NCBI GenBank assembly: GCA_001051155.2
Contig: JYIP02000004.1
Coordinates: 4,582,383 to 4,646,382, forward strand
DNA from: Chrysoporthe austroafricana
Lineage: Eukaryota; Ascomycota; Sordariomycetes; Diaporthales; Cryphonectriaceae
Reading direction: 5' to 3'
DNA: 64,000 nucleotides
In this document: in pieces, positions 33,239-45,559 of the stretch
Layout of the letters: the number at the start of each line of letters is the position of its first letter
Position numbering within the stretch: the first letter of the stretch is position 1
Position numbers and translations under genes: made by a program
Notes under the pieces: model-generated
Told to the model about the DNA's origin: nothing
Database searches by the model: none
What the model saw: the letters and a program-made list of their open reading frames with translations, nothing else

Positions 33239-35445
33239 CTAGTTATCTCTGATCTCTAGCTCCTGGCCCTCGAACTTAGGTAGCTCGGCCTCGACGTCGT
33301 TCCACGTCTTGCTGCCATTCACCATGCCCTGCACCGCCTCCAGAATGCGGGACTCGTCCGCCCGCACCTGTCTCGTCGAGTCGCGCTCCCGCAGCGTGAC
33401 CGAGCCGTCCTTGACGGTCTGGAAGTCGATCGTGATGCCGAACGCCGTGCCCAGCTCGTCGTTGCGGCTGTACCTCTTGCCGATGCTCGCGCCAGAGTCG
33501 TCCACACGGCTGGAGATGCCCATCTGGCGGAGCTTGTGGCCCATCTTGCGTGCGATGGGCGAGAACTCCTCGTTCTTGGAGAGAGGGACGATGAGGACCT
33601 TGGTCGGGGCCATCGCTGGAGGGAAGGAGAGGACCTGTACGTGCGGGTTAGGAGTCTGGCCTGTGAGGGAGAGGTGGAGGATATGCTTACGCCGCGAGCT
33701 TCATCGCCACCTTCTGCGCCGCGAGTCCAGAAGCTGTGCTCAATCAACGAGTACAGAATTCTGCCGATACCGAACGAAGGCTCAATGACGTTCGGCGTGT
33801 ACTCCCTGCTATGTTTTGTTACGGTCTTGTACTCGATCTTGATGAGATCCTTGCCAACAGTAGCACTGCCCTTTGCGATAGTAGGGACGTCGATCGTGAA
33901 GCTTCCGTTATCCTTCAGATCCTTGGCAAACTTCTCAAGCTGTGGCTGTTGTAGTGCTTCTATTGCCTCCTCAACCAGTTTGCCGTCTTTCTTGAAGTGT
34001 GGGCCGAACTTCTTCCTGTCAATGTCCACAACCCACAGCTGTTCGACTATGGGCGTGCTGAGTACCTGGCGCACAACCAAGGACGCGCCAGTCTTCTTCT
34101 GGTGAACCGTCAGATCGTACGCGGAGCGGTCAGCGCAGCCGACACACTCGATCCAGCCGTACGAGGTCAGCATCTCGGCATCCCAGCAGTCGCAGGCATA
34201 GTGGGCCATCTCGTTGGCCATGTGCTGTCGGAAGCGGACCTTGCTCATATCCGCACCAACCCTCTCCAGGTACAGGTGAATTCGGGCCACAAAGTAGCCC
34301 AGGGTCTCGTTGTCCACGATCTTCTCCTTGACCGCCTGGCCGATGGTTATCTTCCGCGTCGTCGTCTTGCCAGCGAGCTGAGTGTGCTTATCCAACAACG
34401 TCAACTCGAGGTCCGCGACCTCTGAGAATCTAGGGTGCTTCTTGCCGCCCTCGGGGTCCACGAAGTGCTCAATCTCGGCCATCAGGAACTCACGGACACG
34501 GAGCAGACCGGCCCGGGGGGAGATCTCGTTTCGGTAGGATTTGCCAATCGAGGCGCTGGCAAACGGCATGTTCTGCATGTTGAACTCGAGCAGCTTGGCG
34601 AAGTTCAGGAACTGGCCCTGAGCCGTCTCCGGTCTGAGGTAGCCGGGCGCGTTGCTGGAGGGGCCGATGGCCGTCTGGAACATGAGGTTGAAGGGCACGG
34701 GAGGCGAGGGCTCGGCGCCAGTCGCAGGGTTCTTGAGCTCGTATTTCGTGATCAGCTGGCCGAGGGCGTCGCCATCGTAGTTATCGATCTGGGCCAGAAC
34801 CTCCTCATATTCCTTGACAACCGCGTCGTCCAGCTTCACGGCCTCAGCCGTGTGCTTCTTCTTCTTCTTCTTGGGGTCCTCCTCCTTCTCCTCGACCTCC
34901 AGGCCGCGCGCCTTCTTGTCGCCCTTCAGCCTCGCCTCCAGGACGGCCTCGACGAAGTGATCCGCCCTCAGGATCTCGCCGTTCTTCGGGTCCTTGCACA
35001 TCCAGTCGGCAAACTTGTCAACGTGGCCGCTGGTCTTGAAGACATCGTGAGGGGTCAGGACGCTGCAGTCGACCTCGAGCATGTCCTCCTCGAGGACGAA
35101 GTGCTTGCGCCAGGTCTCGATCAGGTTGGCCTGCAGGGCGCAGCCCGGGGGGCCGTAGTCGTAGAGACCGGCGACACCGCCGTAGATCTCGAAGGCGGGG
35201 GTGTAGAACATGCGTCGGCGCAGCATGGACTCCATGCCTTGACGGTCGATGGTCTGACCGGTGCGGGTGGTCAAGGTCGCCATCTTGGGCTTCTCAGAAA
35301 CGTCTGCTTCGTGTGTCCAGAGAGCGTGGGATCGGGATGAGGAAAACAACCGGATAGACCTTGTCGCGGGCGCTGCTGTGGTGAAAATGGAGGGCTTGGT
35401 ACCAACAAGTGGTCTGCAAGAAGCAAGCGTCCTCAATGCCCTCAT
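33239..35445 (-). CDS. GRS1: Glycyl-tRNA synthetase, with probable dual cytosolic and mitochondrial starts
   Basis: Two exons, 35445-33691 and 33634-33239, give 716 residues. The 56-nt intron has donor GTAAGC, branch TCCTAAC and acceptor TACAG, joining GGDEARG to VLSFPPAMAPTKV. Class II motifs are present: MLRRRMFYTPAFEIYGG at the start of the core, FQTAIGPSSNAPGYLRPETA (motif 1/2 area), IGKSYRNEISPRAGLLRVRE (motif 2) and EPSFGIGRILYSLIEHSFW (motif 3). The C-terminal anticodon-binding domain includes VLIVPLSKNEEFSPIARKM. A basic KKKKKK stretch lies in an insertion, as in eukaryotic enzymes. The first 50 residues (MRALRTLASCRPLVGTK, S/R-rich) look like a mitochondrial presequence. A second ATG, residue 55 at 35283 (MATLTTRTGQ), would give the cytosolic form. 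The enzyme charges tRNA-Gly. It is divergent from RPF1. Confidence 0.95.
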
Positions 35446-35837
35446 CAATTGAAGCTGTAGGGCGGAGGGTGTGAGTCGAGAAGAGCAGTAGTGGTGGTGT
35501 CGAAGCTATAGAAGCGTCGTAGCAAGGCCGTGTTTGACTCACATTTCAGTGGTCGCCAAATTTCAGGAACGGGCAGGCTGCTTCCTGCTGCTCCCCGCAA
35601 TGCGGTGCGTAGCTGCTGTGACCCTGACAACGCTTAGTGAGGGGCAGCACCCACGCCCAGCGCCCAGCACCAGAACCCTACTGCAGATCGAACCCCCGGC
35701 AGGCAAAGATAATTTCGACATCGTCTTGGACCCGCCAAAATTTCGAACTTCTCACATGCCAGCCGAGTTCAGTTCCAATCCGGCCAGCGCAAGCAACTAT
35801 AACCTCCCAGTCCCGATCCCACCCCGGGCCAGACAAG
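35446..35837. promoter_or_regulatory. 392 bp bidirectional promoter of GRS1 and RPF1
   Basis: The two genes start head to head here, so this interval must serve both. It contains a Gcn4/CPC1-type TGACTCA (35535-35541), a near match TGAGTCG about 65 bp closer to GRS1, and AAATTTC and AAAATTTC elements (near 35559 and 35739) similar to the ribosome-biogenesis RRPE motif. The assignments rest on motif likeness only. Confidence 0.6.
35535..35541. promoter_or_regulatory. CPC1/Gcn4-type site TGACTCA
   Basis: A perfect match to the Gcn4/CPC1 core, 90 bp upstream of the GRS1 ATG. Aminoacyl-tRNA synthetase genes are known cross-pathway control targets in fungi, which supports the reading. Confidence 0.5.
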
Positions 35838-37270
35838 ATGCCCTCCACCAACAACATACCTGGCAACAAGCTGCGGCGCCAGGAGCTCCATGTCCAGAAC
35901 AAGCGGACATCCAGCAAGGCGAGGCGCGAAGAGCGTATGCGCCGGAGGAAGGAGGAGGCCAGGGACCCCGAGCTCAAGAGGGAACGCCTCACGCGCAACC
36001 AGACCAAGACCCTTGACCAGAAGCGGATATGGGACGATGGCGATGAGGACAGCCTATACACGAGCGCCGACGTCGTGGCGGTCAAGAGGCGGAAGCTAGA
36101 AGAGGAGGAGCAGGCGCAGGCCGCCGCCGAGGGGCTGGGAGCCGACGGGGACGGTGAGCAGGATGAAGAAGAAGAGGACGACGAGGCGGACAGCATGCTG
36201 GGCTCTGACAACGATGAGGATGAGGAGGCGGCAAGCCAGCGTATAGAGAAGATGCAGGCGAGGCGGTCACAGAGACAGCCGAGTGTCGCCCCCTCCACGA
36301 CGAGTACGAACTTCGACATGACGCCCGCGGTGCTCTCCACCAAGTTCCCGAGCCTGTTCAATGACGAGCCGCCCAGGGTGCCCAAGGTCCTGATCACGAC
36401 GTCCATCAACTCGACACTGCACAAGGAGGCCGAGATCCTCATGTCGCTCTTCCCCAACTCCGAGTATATACGGCGGTCGGCGCATCGCTACGGGCACAAG
36501 TACAGCGTCCGGGAGATATGCCGCTTCGCCTCGAACCGGGACTACACGACCGTGCTGGTGCTCAACGAGGACCAGAAGAAGCCCAACCGGCTCACCGTCG
36601 TCCACCTGCCCGCCGGGCCGACGCTGACGTACTCCGTCAACAACTGGATACCGGGCTCGAAGCTGCCCGGGCACGGGAATGCGCAGGACGAGTTCTACCC
36701 GGAGCTGCTTCTCAACAACTTCAAGAGCAGCCTGGGCCTGCTCGCCGCGAAGAGCTTCCAGACGCTGTTCCCCCCACAGCCGGACATCCAGGCGCGGCAG
36801 GTGGTGACGCTGCACAACCAACGTAAGTGCGCTCGAAAGTCATCCATATCGTAGGGCATGAGTGCTAACCCCCAACATACAGGCGACTACATCTTCCTCC
36901 GACGTCACAGATACATCTTTCGTGACAAGAGAGAGACAGAGAAGAGTGTACAGGCTGCCGACGGCAAGGAGCTGAAGGGTGTCGAGGGCATACGGGTTGG
37001 TCTCCAAGAGCTCGGGGTACGTCCGTCCATCTAGACTTGTCATCTGCCATTCCTCCTTTCTCTGGAAAGGGGAGGGTCGGATTTTTTATTTCCTTTTCTT
37101 CTTGTTCCTTTGTTCCGCAACCGAATGCTGACCTGACGCAGCCCCGATGCACCCTCAAACTTCGACGTGTAGATAAGGGCATCGGCCGGGCCGGCAGCGA
37201 GGGCGAGGACGCGCTGTCGTGGGAGTGGAAGGCCAAGATGGAGAAGACACGCACGCGCTTCAACCTGTAG
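35838..37270 (+). CDS. RPF1: Ribosome production factor 1 (Brix-domain 60S assembly factor)
   Basis: Three exons, 35838-36822, 36883-37016 and 37142-37270, give 415 residues. Introns are 60 and 125 nt, with donors GTAAGT and GTACGT, branches GCTAAC and GCTGAC, and acceptors TACAG and CGCAG. The N-terminus is strongly basic (NKLRRQELHVQNKRTSSKAR and RREERMRRRKEEARDP) and is followed by an acidic run around residues 100-130 (DEEEEDDEADSMLGSDNDED). The Brix domain spans about 178-400, starting PRVPKVLITTSINSTLHKEA. It closes with the sigma70-like RNA-binding element, LGPRCTLKLRRVDKGIGRA, and the terminal MEKTRTRFNL typical of Rpf1. Rpf1 works in the nucleolus in pre-60S maturation and ITS2/27S pre-rRNA processing. 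The start chosen is the ATG right before the conserved basic region; the frame is open further upstream but lacks conservation. Confidence 0.94.
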
Positions 37271-37679
37271 CCTGCTGCGATCCCGCAGGAGGAAGCTGCA
37301 CAGCATACAGGGCGAGGCGAGCAGTACAGGTCTACAGGAGCGGAAGTTTCTCCAGATACCCAATTGATCAAACCGTCTACATTCGTCCACCAGCAAATCA
37401 TGCAGCAGCAGCCCACCACCGAGGCCAGCGGTCTTGACCGTCAGAACTGACAGGAATTCCTTTCGTAGCCCAGCTCGAACCACCGCGCGATGACGAGGGA
37501 AGATGGAGCGCATAGCAAGATGCAGGCGTCACCCTGGCCGAGGGATCTCTCAGAAAAAGCCCCCAGAACTCGTCCAACAGCCCTTCCTTCGAACGAGACC
37601 AACTTAACGGCTCTACTTCTGGCTAGCAGCGGACGCTTCTTTTCTTTTTTTTTTTTTTTCTTTCATTCTTATATTTTTC

Positions 37680-37714
<35 letters not shown>

Positions 37715-39007
37715 GGGAGGAGGGGGGTTGAGACCCGTCCCGTACGTCGATAGGGGGTGCGCCCTGCAAGCATTGGTAGGCACCGCCGCCCTGGTGATGA
37801 TGCCCCCTTACTTCACGCCCCTGGCCGTCTTCTCCGTGTCCCTGACTAGTAGCAAGTAGTATGGCATCCATAGCGTCAGGGATCGATGGCCGTCAGCGCA
37901 GGTGCGCCTGTGGGGCCACCCCCCCCCCGCTGTATGTTAAGCCACGAACAGCCACAACCAGAACAATGCGCACACACGCTCTGCTTGACTGCCCTCCCTA
38001 TCCAGGTGCGCGCAACACCTAGCCAAAAAAGGTTGAACGGGGGGGGGCTCGACTCCATCTCGACGATCTATCATCCAGAGCCGGTTCGTCGACCAGCCCA
38101 GCCCCGTCACCGACCGGACGCCGAACCGGTCCAAGCCGGCGGGAGGGGGAGGAACCTTTGTTTCCACGCCGCCGCGCGCCGCGCCCCGGCACCTGAAGCG
38201 GACGGGCGCCGTGGCCTTTTCCCCCCTCTTCCACCAAAAATTTTCAGACGGGGCTCGAGCGTCGTGCGGCTCGGGTGCCCGCTGTGGCTGGCCTGGAGAA
38301 AGTATATTCGCCTACTATTTATTGTATATCGATTTGGCAGCGACGCTAGACCAGCCGGGTACGGACGCCAAGAGGGGGGCGTCCCCGTCCCAGCCCGCTC
38401 CCGAACCCCGGTGTGGGCATCACTCAGCTCCCAGCCGAGGTCCTGACCGCGGCATCTGGGGTGACAGGTGGTGTGATGTTATGTCAAATAGTCTGGACGC
38501 TGTGCGCCGCAAAGTGGAAGTGTATATGGATGGATCACTGCTACGTAGTATAGCAAGAAAAGGACCCTAGCGCAGGGTACACACAGTAACACCAGCGCAG
38601 GGCTGGCTCGTGAGAAGGTAGCGGACGCGCCGGTGGCGTCGCGTTGTCATAGCTCGAGATCTAGACCACCCCCCCTCATCAGAGAAAATTTTCAGCAACG
38701 AGTTCAAGTATGTGGCTTTCTTTGCGTATGTGTTCTCTGGTGTGTAGATGGTATTCTGCCTGGTATCGCCGCCCCTGGGAATAGAACGCCCAATTCTCCT
38801 GAACGCCACCGGTTCAATCCCCGTATACACGCCGCAAGGTAATCTTTTACTTCTAGAAGCCCCATAGACATCATAGACTGACCCCCATTTCCACATGTGC
38901 ATCAAGATGTATGTATCCCAGTATATCGAACAGATCATGATTTTTTGCGCTATTTAGGAAATAATAAAAATAGAAAACGAAAGAGCCGAGGCAGGGGGAG
39001 AAAGGGC
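37271..39007. other. Intergenic region between convergent RPF1 and the transporter gene
   Basis: About 1.7 kb without a recognisable gene. It carries a poly-T run (37641-37659) next to a CT dinucleotide run (about 37682-37711). Near 38801-38828 the sequence resembles a tRNA T-arm, but no full cloverleaf could be drawn. Confidence 0.45.
37641..37711 (+). repeat. Poly-T followed by (CT)n microsatellite
   Basis: A run of about 17 T with one flanking C is followed, after some 20 bp, by about 13 CT units. Low-complexity sequence in a 3' intergenic region. Confidence 0.85.
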
Positions 39008-40664
39008 TCATTTGACGCCCTGGCCCGGCTTCTTCTGGTTCTCTTTCAGCATGACTATCGAGTAGCTGCAAACATGTACACGCCTTGTCAGCATCGTCTC
39101 CCGAGTCAGGCCGAGATGGCGGGCTCATCTCGTTTCGAAGGGGGGGGGCCGGGGACAGAGGATGGACTTACGCGATGATCCCGCCGATGGCGACAAAGAC
39201 GCCCAGCACGGACTTGTCGCCGATCGCGCGGCCCGAGGTCAGCCACCCGAGGGCGACGATGGTGCACGTCTTGACGTGGCCGACGACGGTGCTCGAGACG
39301 GGGCCGGTCTGCGCGATGATGAAGAATTGCGAGATGTTGATGAGCGCGGCGAAGCCACCGGACTGTAGGGACGCCGAGTCAGTCGGGGCTCTGATACACG
39401 CAGGGACTAGGTTGGCCTTGGCACTGTTTTGTGGGGAGGACCCCTTCGCCGCGTTCTGGGTACAGGGATCGACTTGTTCGTCTCATATGCCAATCGCCCG
39501 TGAACCCAAAACACGACAGCACCCATGACTCCCCCCCAGAAAAGAAGGCCCAAAAAATAAAATAATAAAAATAAAAAAGATACGAGGCTGATGATATTCA
39601 CGGCAAGAGAGAAGGGGAAAAAAAAAGGGGGGGGGAGGGCAGAACTCACGATCATGATCATGGCCCAGCGGTTGAGCGGCACCTCGCTCCACACGGGGAA
39701 CGTGTCCACGAAAGGAATCACGTAGAGCAGCATGAAGGCCGACACGGGGGCCTGGTTGAACAGCAGCTGCATGGAGCTCATCTGGAGCTTGCGGTGGTAG
39801 GCGCCGATCCAGACGGTGTAGAGGGAGGAGGCGAAGATGCCGGAGAAGGCGAAGATGACGCCCAGCCCGCTGGTCGTCTTGACGCTCGCGTCGGCGGCGG
39901 GCAGGCTGTCGTAGTAGCTGACCATGCCGACACCCAGGCAGGCGGGGACCAGCGCGATGAGGGCGTTGCGCGGGAGGGTCGCCTTGTAGAGGACGAAGTT
40001 CATGAGCGCCACGCAGGGCGTCAGGAGGATGCGGGCGACCTGGTAGAAGGTGACGCTCGAGAAGGCCAGCGACAGGTTCGGCAGGATGACGTTGAGGGAC
40101 ATGGCCACCGACAGCGGGAAGATGGCGCGGATGGACGTCCTCCGGGGCTCGAAGTAGCCGAACCGCGGCCGCGAGAGGATGTAGAGGGTCAGCCACGTGA
40201 TGCAGAAGTGGAAGGCCGCGAACGTGAGCTGGGCGAGCTTGAGCGACGGGTCCGAGAAGATCGCCTTGTTGGTGAAGACCTAGCGATGCGGTGTCAGCCG
40301 AGATCTGCACAACCACCGGCCCAGATACGCCCGCCCGGCGTCGCGACGGGGCGCGCGCGCGCCACACAGAACTTACAATCCCGACCGTTGCCAGCGTGTT
40401 CACCACGATCCACACCACGCCGGAGGTCGCCGAGGTCTTTGGCGGTTCTGGCTTCTCCGGCTGGTGGGCGAGCAGCTCCTCGTCCTCGTGGATCTCGTCA
40501 TCGCGGGTGCTGTCCTGGTACTCCGTGGGCGACTTCAGGGTCGAGAGGCTCTCGTCGTCGCGGATGTAGGCCGACTTCTCGTTGAACTCCTCATGGCCAC
40601 CGGCCTCGGTGTTGGACGAGGCGATAGAGCCTGCCCTCTCTGACCGTCCGTCCTCTGAAGACAT
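39008..40664 (-). CDS. Triose-phosphate/nucleotide-sugar transporter family protein (TPT/SLC35E-like)
   Basis: Four exons, 40664-40377, 40279-39650, 39362-39172 and 39065-39008, give 388 residues. Donors are GTAAGT, GTGAGT and GTAAGT; acceptors are GCTAG, TACAG and TGCAG, with CTGAC branch sites in introns 1 and 3. Intron 2 is long (287 nt) with a G/A-rich run. The first 80 residues are acidic and hydrophilic (SSEDGRSERAGSIASSNTEA and onward), expected in the cytosol. The rest is a bundle of about ten hydrophobic helices: VVWIVVNTLATVGIVFTNKA, then YQVARILLTPCVALMNFVLY, LGVIFAFSGIFASSLYTVWI and SQFFIIAQTGPVSSTVVGHV with VKTC after it. The last pattern is the conserved TPT motif. The C-terminus is KKPGQGVK, a lysine-rich end found in Golgi/ER members. 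The substrate cannot be read from sequence. Confidence 0.88.
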
Positions 40665-41490
40665 GCTGGCAGCTGGCTCTGGGTAGATGCAGGTCGCGGG
40701 CCGGCGTAGAGGTGGAGGTAAGCGTCGTAAGCCGGGGAGAGACGTAGGAAGAAGAAAAAAAGACAGGCTGAGAAGATATATGGGCGGATCAGGTGCGGGT
40801 ATAGACAGCCACCAGCAGGCAGGGCGGAGCAGAGGATGGTCAAGAGAAGGGAGGACAGGACAGGCTGGAGGAGGAGCGGCGGGTTGGAGTGAGACAGTGG
40901 CCCTGCGCGATCGACTCGAGACGAATGCGGAAAGACGAAGGCTAAAATGCGAACGGCGGGCGGGTGGTGAGGAATGGGTCGACGTGGGGGGGCCAGGAGC
41001 CAGGCGGGGAGTCAGGTCTATCTATCGCTGTGTGTATATGCAGTCCGAGGATCCTGTCGCCAGCGGTAGTAGTCGTGTACATGTGAAAAGAGGGCGCGCG
41101 AGGGGCTATGGCGATCTACGCCTGAGAGAAGAAGCTGGCCGCTGTGACCGCTCTGCACGGTTGCAGAAGGTGAGGAGGGATAGCGCTATGTAGTATGCAA
41201 CCGCGCAACATGGACTACGTAGTCTCGCTCGATCGATGGTGCGTCCCTGTGCAGGGGTACTAAGCTGCGCCGGTGGGGAACGAGAACGAGAGAGAGAGAG
41301 GCTGTGAAGAGGCGACGGAGACGTGAGGACGAGGGCGAGGATGAGCAGGACGAGGAGCCTCGGCAGGGATGCCCAGACGTATCGATACATAGCTACATGG
41401 TTACATCGATACCTTACTATGGTACCAAAACCCGCCGCCGCTCCTCAGACGAGCTTGGAACGAGACAGATCGACGCGCCCCCATGTCGTG

Positions 41491-41552
41491 CCCTGTGCCT
41501 GTGCCCGTGCCTGTGCCTGTGCCTGTGCCCTGTGCCTGTGCTTGTACCTGTC
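41491..41552 (+). repeat. Hexanucleotide CCTGTG-type minisatellite
   Basis: About nine imperfect copies of a CTGTGC unit (variants with CCGTGC and CTTGTAC) in tandem. Confidence 0.85.
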
Positions 41553-42199
41553 TGTCTTTCCCCTCGCGCGGCAGCCCGGCAGGACTACTGACTGCAAGCA
41601 GGCACCTGCTCGGGGATCTACTAATTCATAGCCACATCTCAGCTTACCCCTCCACTGCCTCGCCGGGAAGCAGATTATCGAAAATTCCAGTTCACATGTC
41701 GGCGCCCGCCCGCCCTGCCAGTGCCAGGCCCACCAGGCCCCCGGTGCAATTCCACCCGACCCGCGTGCCGCCCTCCCGGAATGGAGGATGCCCTCTCTGG
41801 CCCTGAGGCCCTGAGACCGCCAGGCTGGCAGCACGGGCAGCAGGGCATGGCACCCTCGTCTCACGAGGCTAGCCTCGTCCGATGCACGAAACCAGGACCG
41901 CCGGCCAGCCAGCCCTCTCCCCAACCGCCCGTGTCCGGCTGGCTGTGGTTCGCCTTGTCTCTTATCCTCACCTGCCTCATTCCTGGTTGCAGCAGGCGAG
42001 AGGTGGGGAGGGGGGATTTAGCGTTCTGATGCGAAAAAAGCTTGAGCTCGGCCTGAAACGGCCGGCAGACCACCTGTCTCGTGTCAGACCGAGTGTGAGG
42101 TACATACGCGCGCGTCACCCAGAACTTCTCACCCTCTCGAAACCCCCTTCCTCTCCCCTCCAAGCCAGAACCGAAACAAACGCGGAGGAGAGGGAAGAA

Positions 42200-42383
<184 letters not shown>

Positions 42384-45300
42384 GAAAAGGAGAGAAAAGT
42401 GCCACACAGCCTCGCGCGCGGCCAGGGCCGGTCTCCACAGATCGACCAGAGCTCAACCCCCGCAGAAAAGCTTAAAAGGAAATCTGACGCAGAGGGATGA
42501 TGATGGTGCTGCATTCGGCTCTGGCTCGTATTCTTCTCTTCCCTTTCCCTTTCCCTCGGAGCTAACAGGGCTAAGTATTGGCTTGATGGCGTTCGTCCGG
42601 CGCAGGTGTCTGCTAGCCCGCTCCTCAGCCGCACCGCCCCCCGGAGCACAGCCATGAAAATGAACATGATAGGCAAATACTGGATTATGCGGTACGAGCG
42701 CCGGCGAGGAAAGACGCCCGCGCAACCCCCCCCCCCTTCTTCCCCCGGGGCGGGCCTTTCCTCAGGCGAACGCGCACGGTACATGCGGCGGCCATAGGCA
42801 GCTGGCATCATCGTCCTGGAGGGCGAGCGAGCGAGTGAGTGGTGGGCCGAGAAAGGCCGGATGCGGTTGCCGTTGGCCGCGCCATCATGAGGGGAGATTA
42901 ATTAACATGCCCATCACGCAAAGATGGGTCCCCCCCCTCCGGAGCCCACATCTGCGCCGCGTTGCGGTGTCGCCATCATCGCCGGGGATGTGTCTTGAAT
43001 GCATTCCTCGGATGCAGAGGCGGCATCTGCAGTCAGGCAGGCGGACGGGGCCAAGCCCGCCCCCGGATCTGGGTCCCAAAAGAGTGAGGGTGAGTAAGGA
43101 AGCTGGGCTCGTCAGCCGTGGGCCGGCCCGCGAGGTCTGCATTTCTTGGCCGCTCTTTCTCGGCGCCCGGGGAGACCACGCAGCATGGCCCCGTCTCTGG
43201 GACGAGCACCGACGGCTGAACTACATTGCCCTAATCCAGGTGCCGGAGCGACAGCCTCGCCTCCGTGCCCGCGAGGGCTGGGACGTCGGCTCATCTCCCC
43301 AGATTTTCCCGAAGAAGGGGGGGGTTCTCAAAATAGACGTGCTCTCATGGGACACCGCTGGTACGGGTGGGCCCTGATCTGCCGTAGTCGCGGTCGCCAA
43401 GACTGCGACAGTGACATACATGCACGGCATTCCTTCCCGGCTCTGGGCCAGACACGTGGGCCAGAGCCGAACTCCAGCGATAGAGCACCTGGAGGGGGCT
43501 TGGGATCTATCCTGTCCAGCCGCCGTGCGGTGTCGGGCGGACGAGGCCAGGTATGTGACGGGGCTCATCACAGCACCGCCGAGACCAGCACATAAGTACA
43601 GGGAGGGCGGTGCGAGGGCGGTCCCGTTACGCGTGCGGATAATAAGCATGAACTTCTCAAACAATCAGGGGCCTCTTTCACTGAGGCCCACACCTTGGTA
43701 ACGCACTGCACGTCGGTCGGCCCCCGTGTGCCGTAATGGCACCCTGCAACCAGTGTGCGTCATGTGTGTGGGGTAGGTTGACGACGCATCTGTCGTAGAT
43801 CCGCGCAGGTGGTTTGATGGAGCAGGATGATCGCCCGCTCATATGCCATTCGCAATATCATGGGTGAGATGTCGTTTCTGTTCCTATGCGCCCGGACCTG
43901 CGGTCGTGCGAGGCGAAACAAAACCGTTGAGGACGGCGGCCAGCCTGGGGAGTAGCCCGCCGGCCGAGGCTCGCCGTGACGGTGCCATATGTCTCGACGC
44001 CGCCAGGAACGAGGGTGCACGCGAAACGGGCTGCCAGCGCGTGACCACACCCGTGCGACGCGGGCCTGGGAGGACAGAGACAGCGACAAATTGGCATGTC
44101 TTGCCTTGCTGCGCCGGGTTCTCTCGCTGCCGGGTGCGTCAAGCGTCAACGGCTAATCTCAAGGGAGGCCATCTTTCGGCCCCCTTCGGCACGTTTTAAG
44201 ATTGTTCACAGTGACTGGCGGAGGAGCTGCTCTCGACCTCCCCGAGGCGGGCGAAGCAGGCCTGCCGGGCCCACCCAAACACTGCAACGCTAAGCTGCCA
44301 TGCTGCAAGGGAACAAATGTCGTTCTTGATCGTGCTCGCGTCTGCCCTCGAAGCCCTCGAATCCCGGGTTCCCGCGCCAGGGGGTCCAGGCCGGGCTGGC
44401 AAGCTAGCCGTGGCTGTCCGTCCCTTGCGTAACTTAGTAGGACGAGATCAAAGTGGGCGAGGCGATGTGGGATTTGGGCGCCGGCCGGCCAGCCAGTGTC
44501 GAAGTCTGGTCCTGTGCCCACCCCATAATGCAGGTACAGCATAGTAAGTGTGTAGGTCTGCAGCGGGGCAGCTCCAACCAGCTGGTTGACGTCGGCGTTG
44601 TGGCGTTGATCCAGACCCGCGAGGCACATAATAATGAGCTGTCAGCGCCGTCGCCATCACGGGTCCGTGCCTTCAGAGCCACATCGTTTGCGTACACAAC
44701 CCGCCAGGGAGAAAGGCTAAATGCGCGCGCGGAATGCTCTCATGTGCTGCCAGTAAGAACACGTCGCGATAGGCCGTCGGGCTCGAGCGTGCATCATCCA
44801 TCCTGAGGCACTACCTGCTGCACTCGGCGAAAGTTAAGAAAAGCTTCCCATCCGTCCTCGTCGGCGTGCTGAGAGGTACCGGTACATGGCCCAGGCCAGT
44901 AGTAGCACTTCGGTCTTCTTGGCCCCACCAGGCGAGGGGGGGCACAAACTTAGCACTACTGAGATGCGACTAAAGCCGCGTGGTGCTCAGCCTTCAGACT
45001 TCCCCGGACCCTCTTATCGAGCTTCGAGACACGACCATGCCAACGTGTTTTTGTCCTTTGCCCTTGTCCTTCGCCCCATTGAACCGTATAATAGCCAGCT
45101 GCAGGTGGCAGTGACCAGACCTGTCTCCCCCAGTCAGACATAATCTCTTGGATACCCACATTTCGTTGCAGTCTCCCTTGCCGAACAGGCCTCGCGGTCC
45201 CTTGCTATTCATTGCCTGGGCCAGAAGAGTCCCGCCTTGTGGCTGGCTGGCTGAATGACTTGATTTGGCCGACGACGCTCCCTTACGGATGAGTTCTAAG

Positions 45301-45559
45301 ACAACACAATCTCAATAAGTAGCGTGTGTATATCTCAACTCAGGGGCCAGACGCGACTCGGGTTCTTCACCGTGAACCAGGCCCTCAGCTGCTGCTCTCT
45401 CTTCGCGCAGTATCAACCCGGCCCGTAGGATCTGACCACACCGGCTCGTACTTGACTAGGAGCTTGGCCCAAGACCTCTCACCGCAGGATCGATCGCCTC
45501 TGCACAGATCATCCTGAGCACACTCGACATTTTTCGCTACTGAGAAAATAACCAACACC

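Noticed and set aside
38740..38835. tRNA-like segment with a T-arm-like GGTTCAATCC on the + strand
   Set aside because: The T-stem has a mismatch, the D-arm lacks the A-box adenine, and no anticodon loop with a T at position 33 and a purine at 37 could be drawn.
39483..40664. Reading the transporter's first frame unspliced as one 393-residue protein
   Set aside because: After residue 96 the frame runs through intron 1 into an R/P-rich shadow; splicing instead restores the hydrophobic TPT helices.
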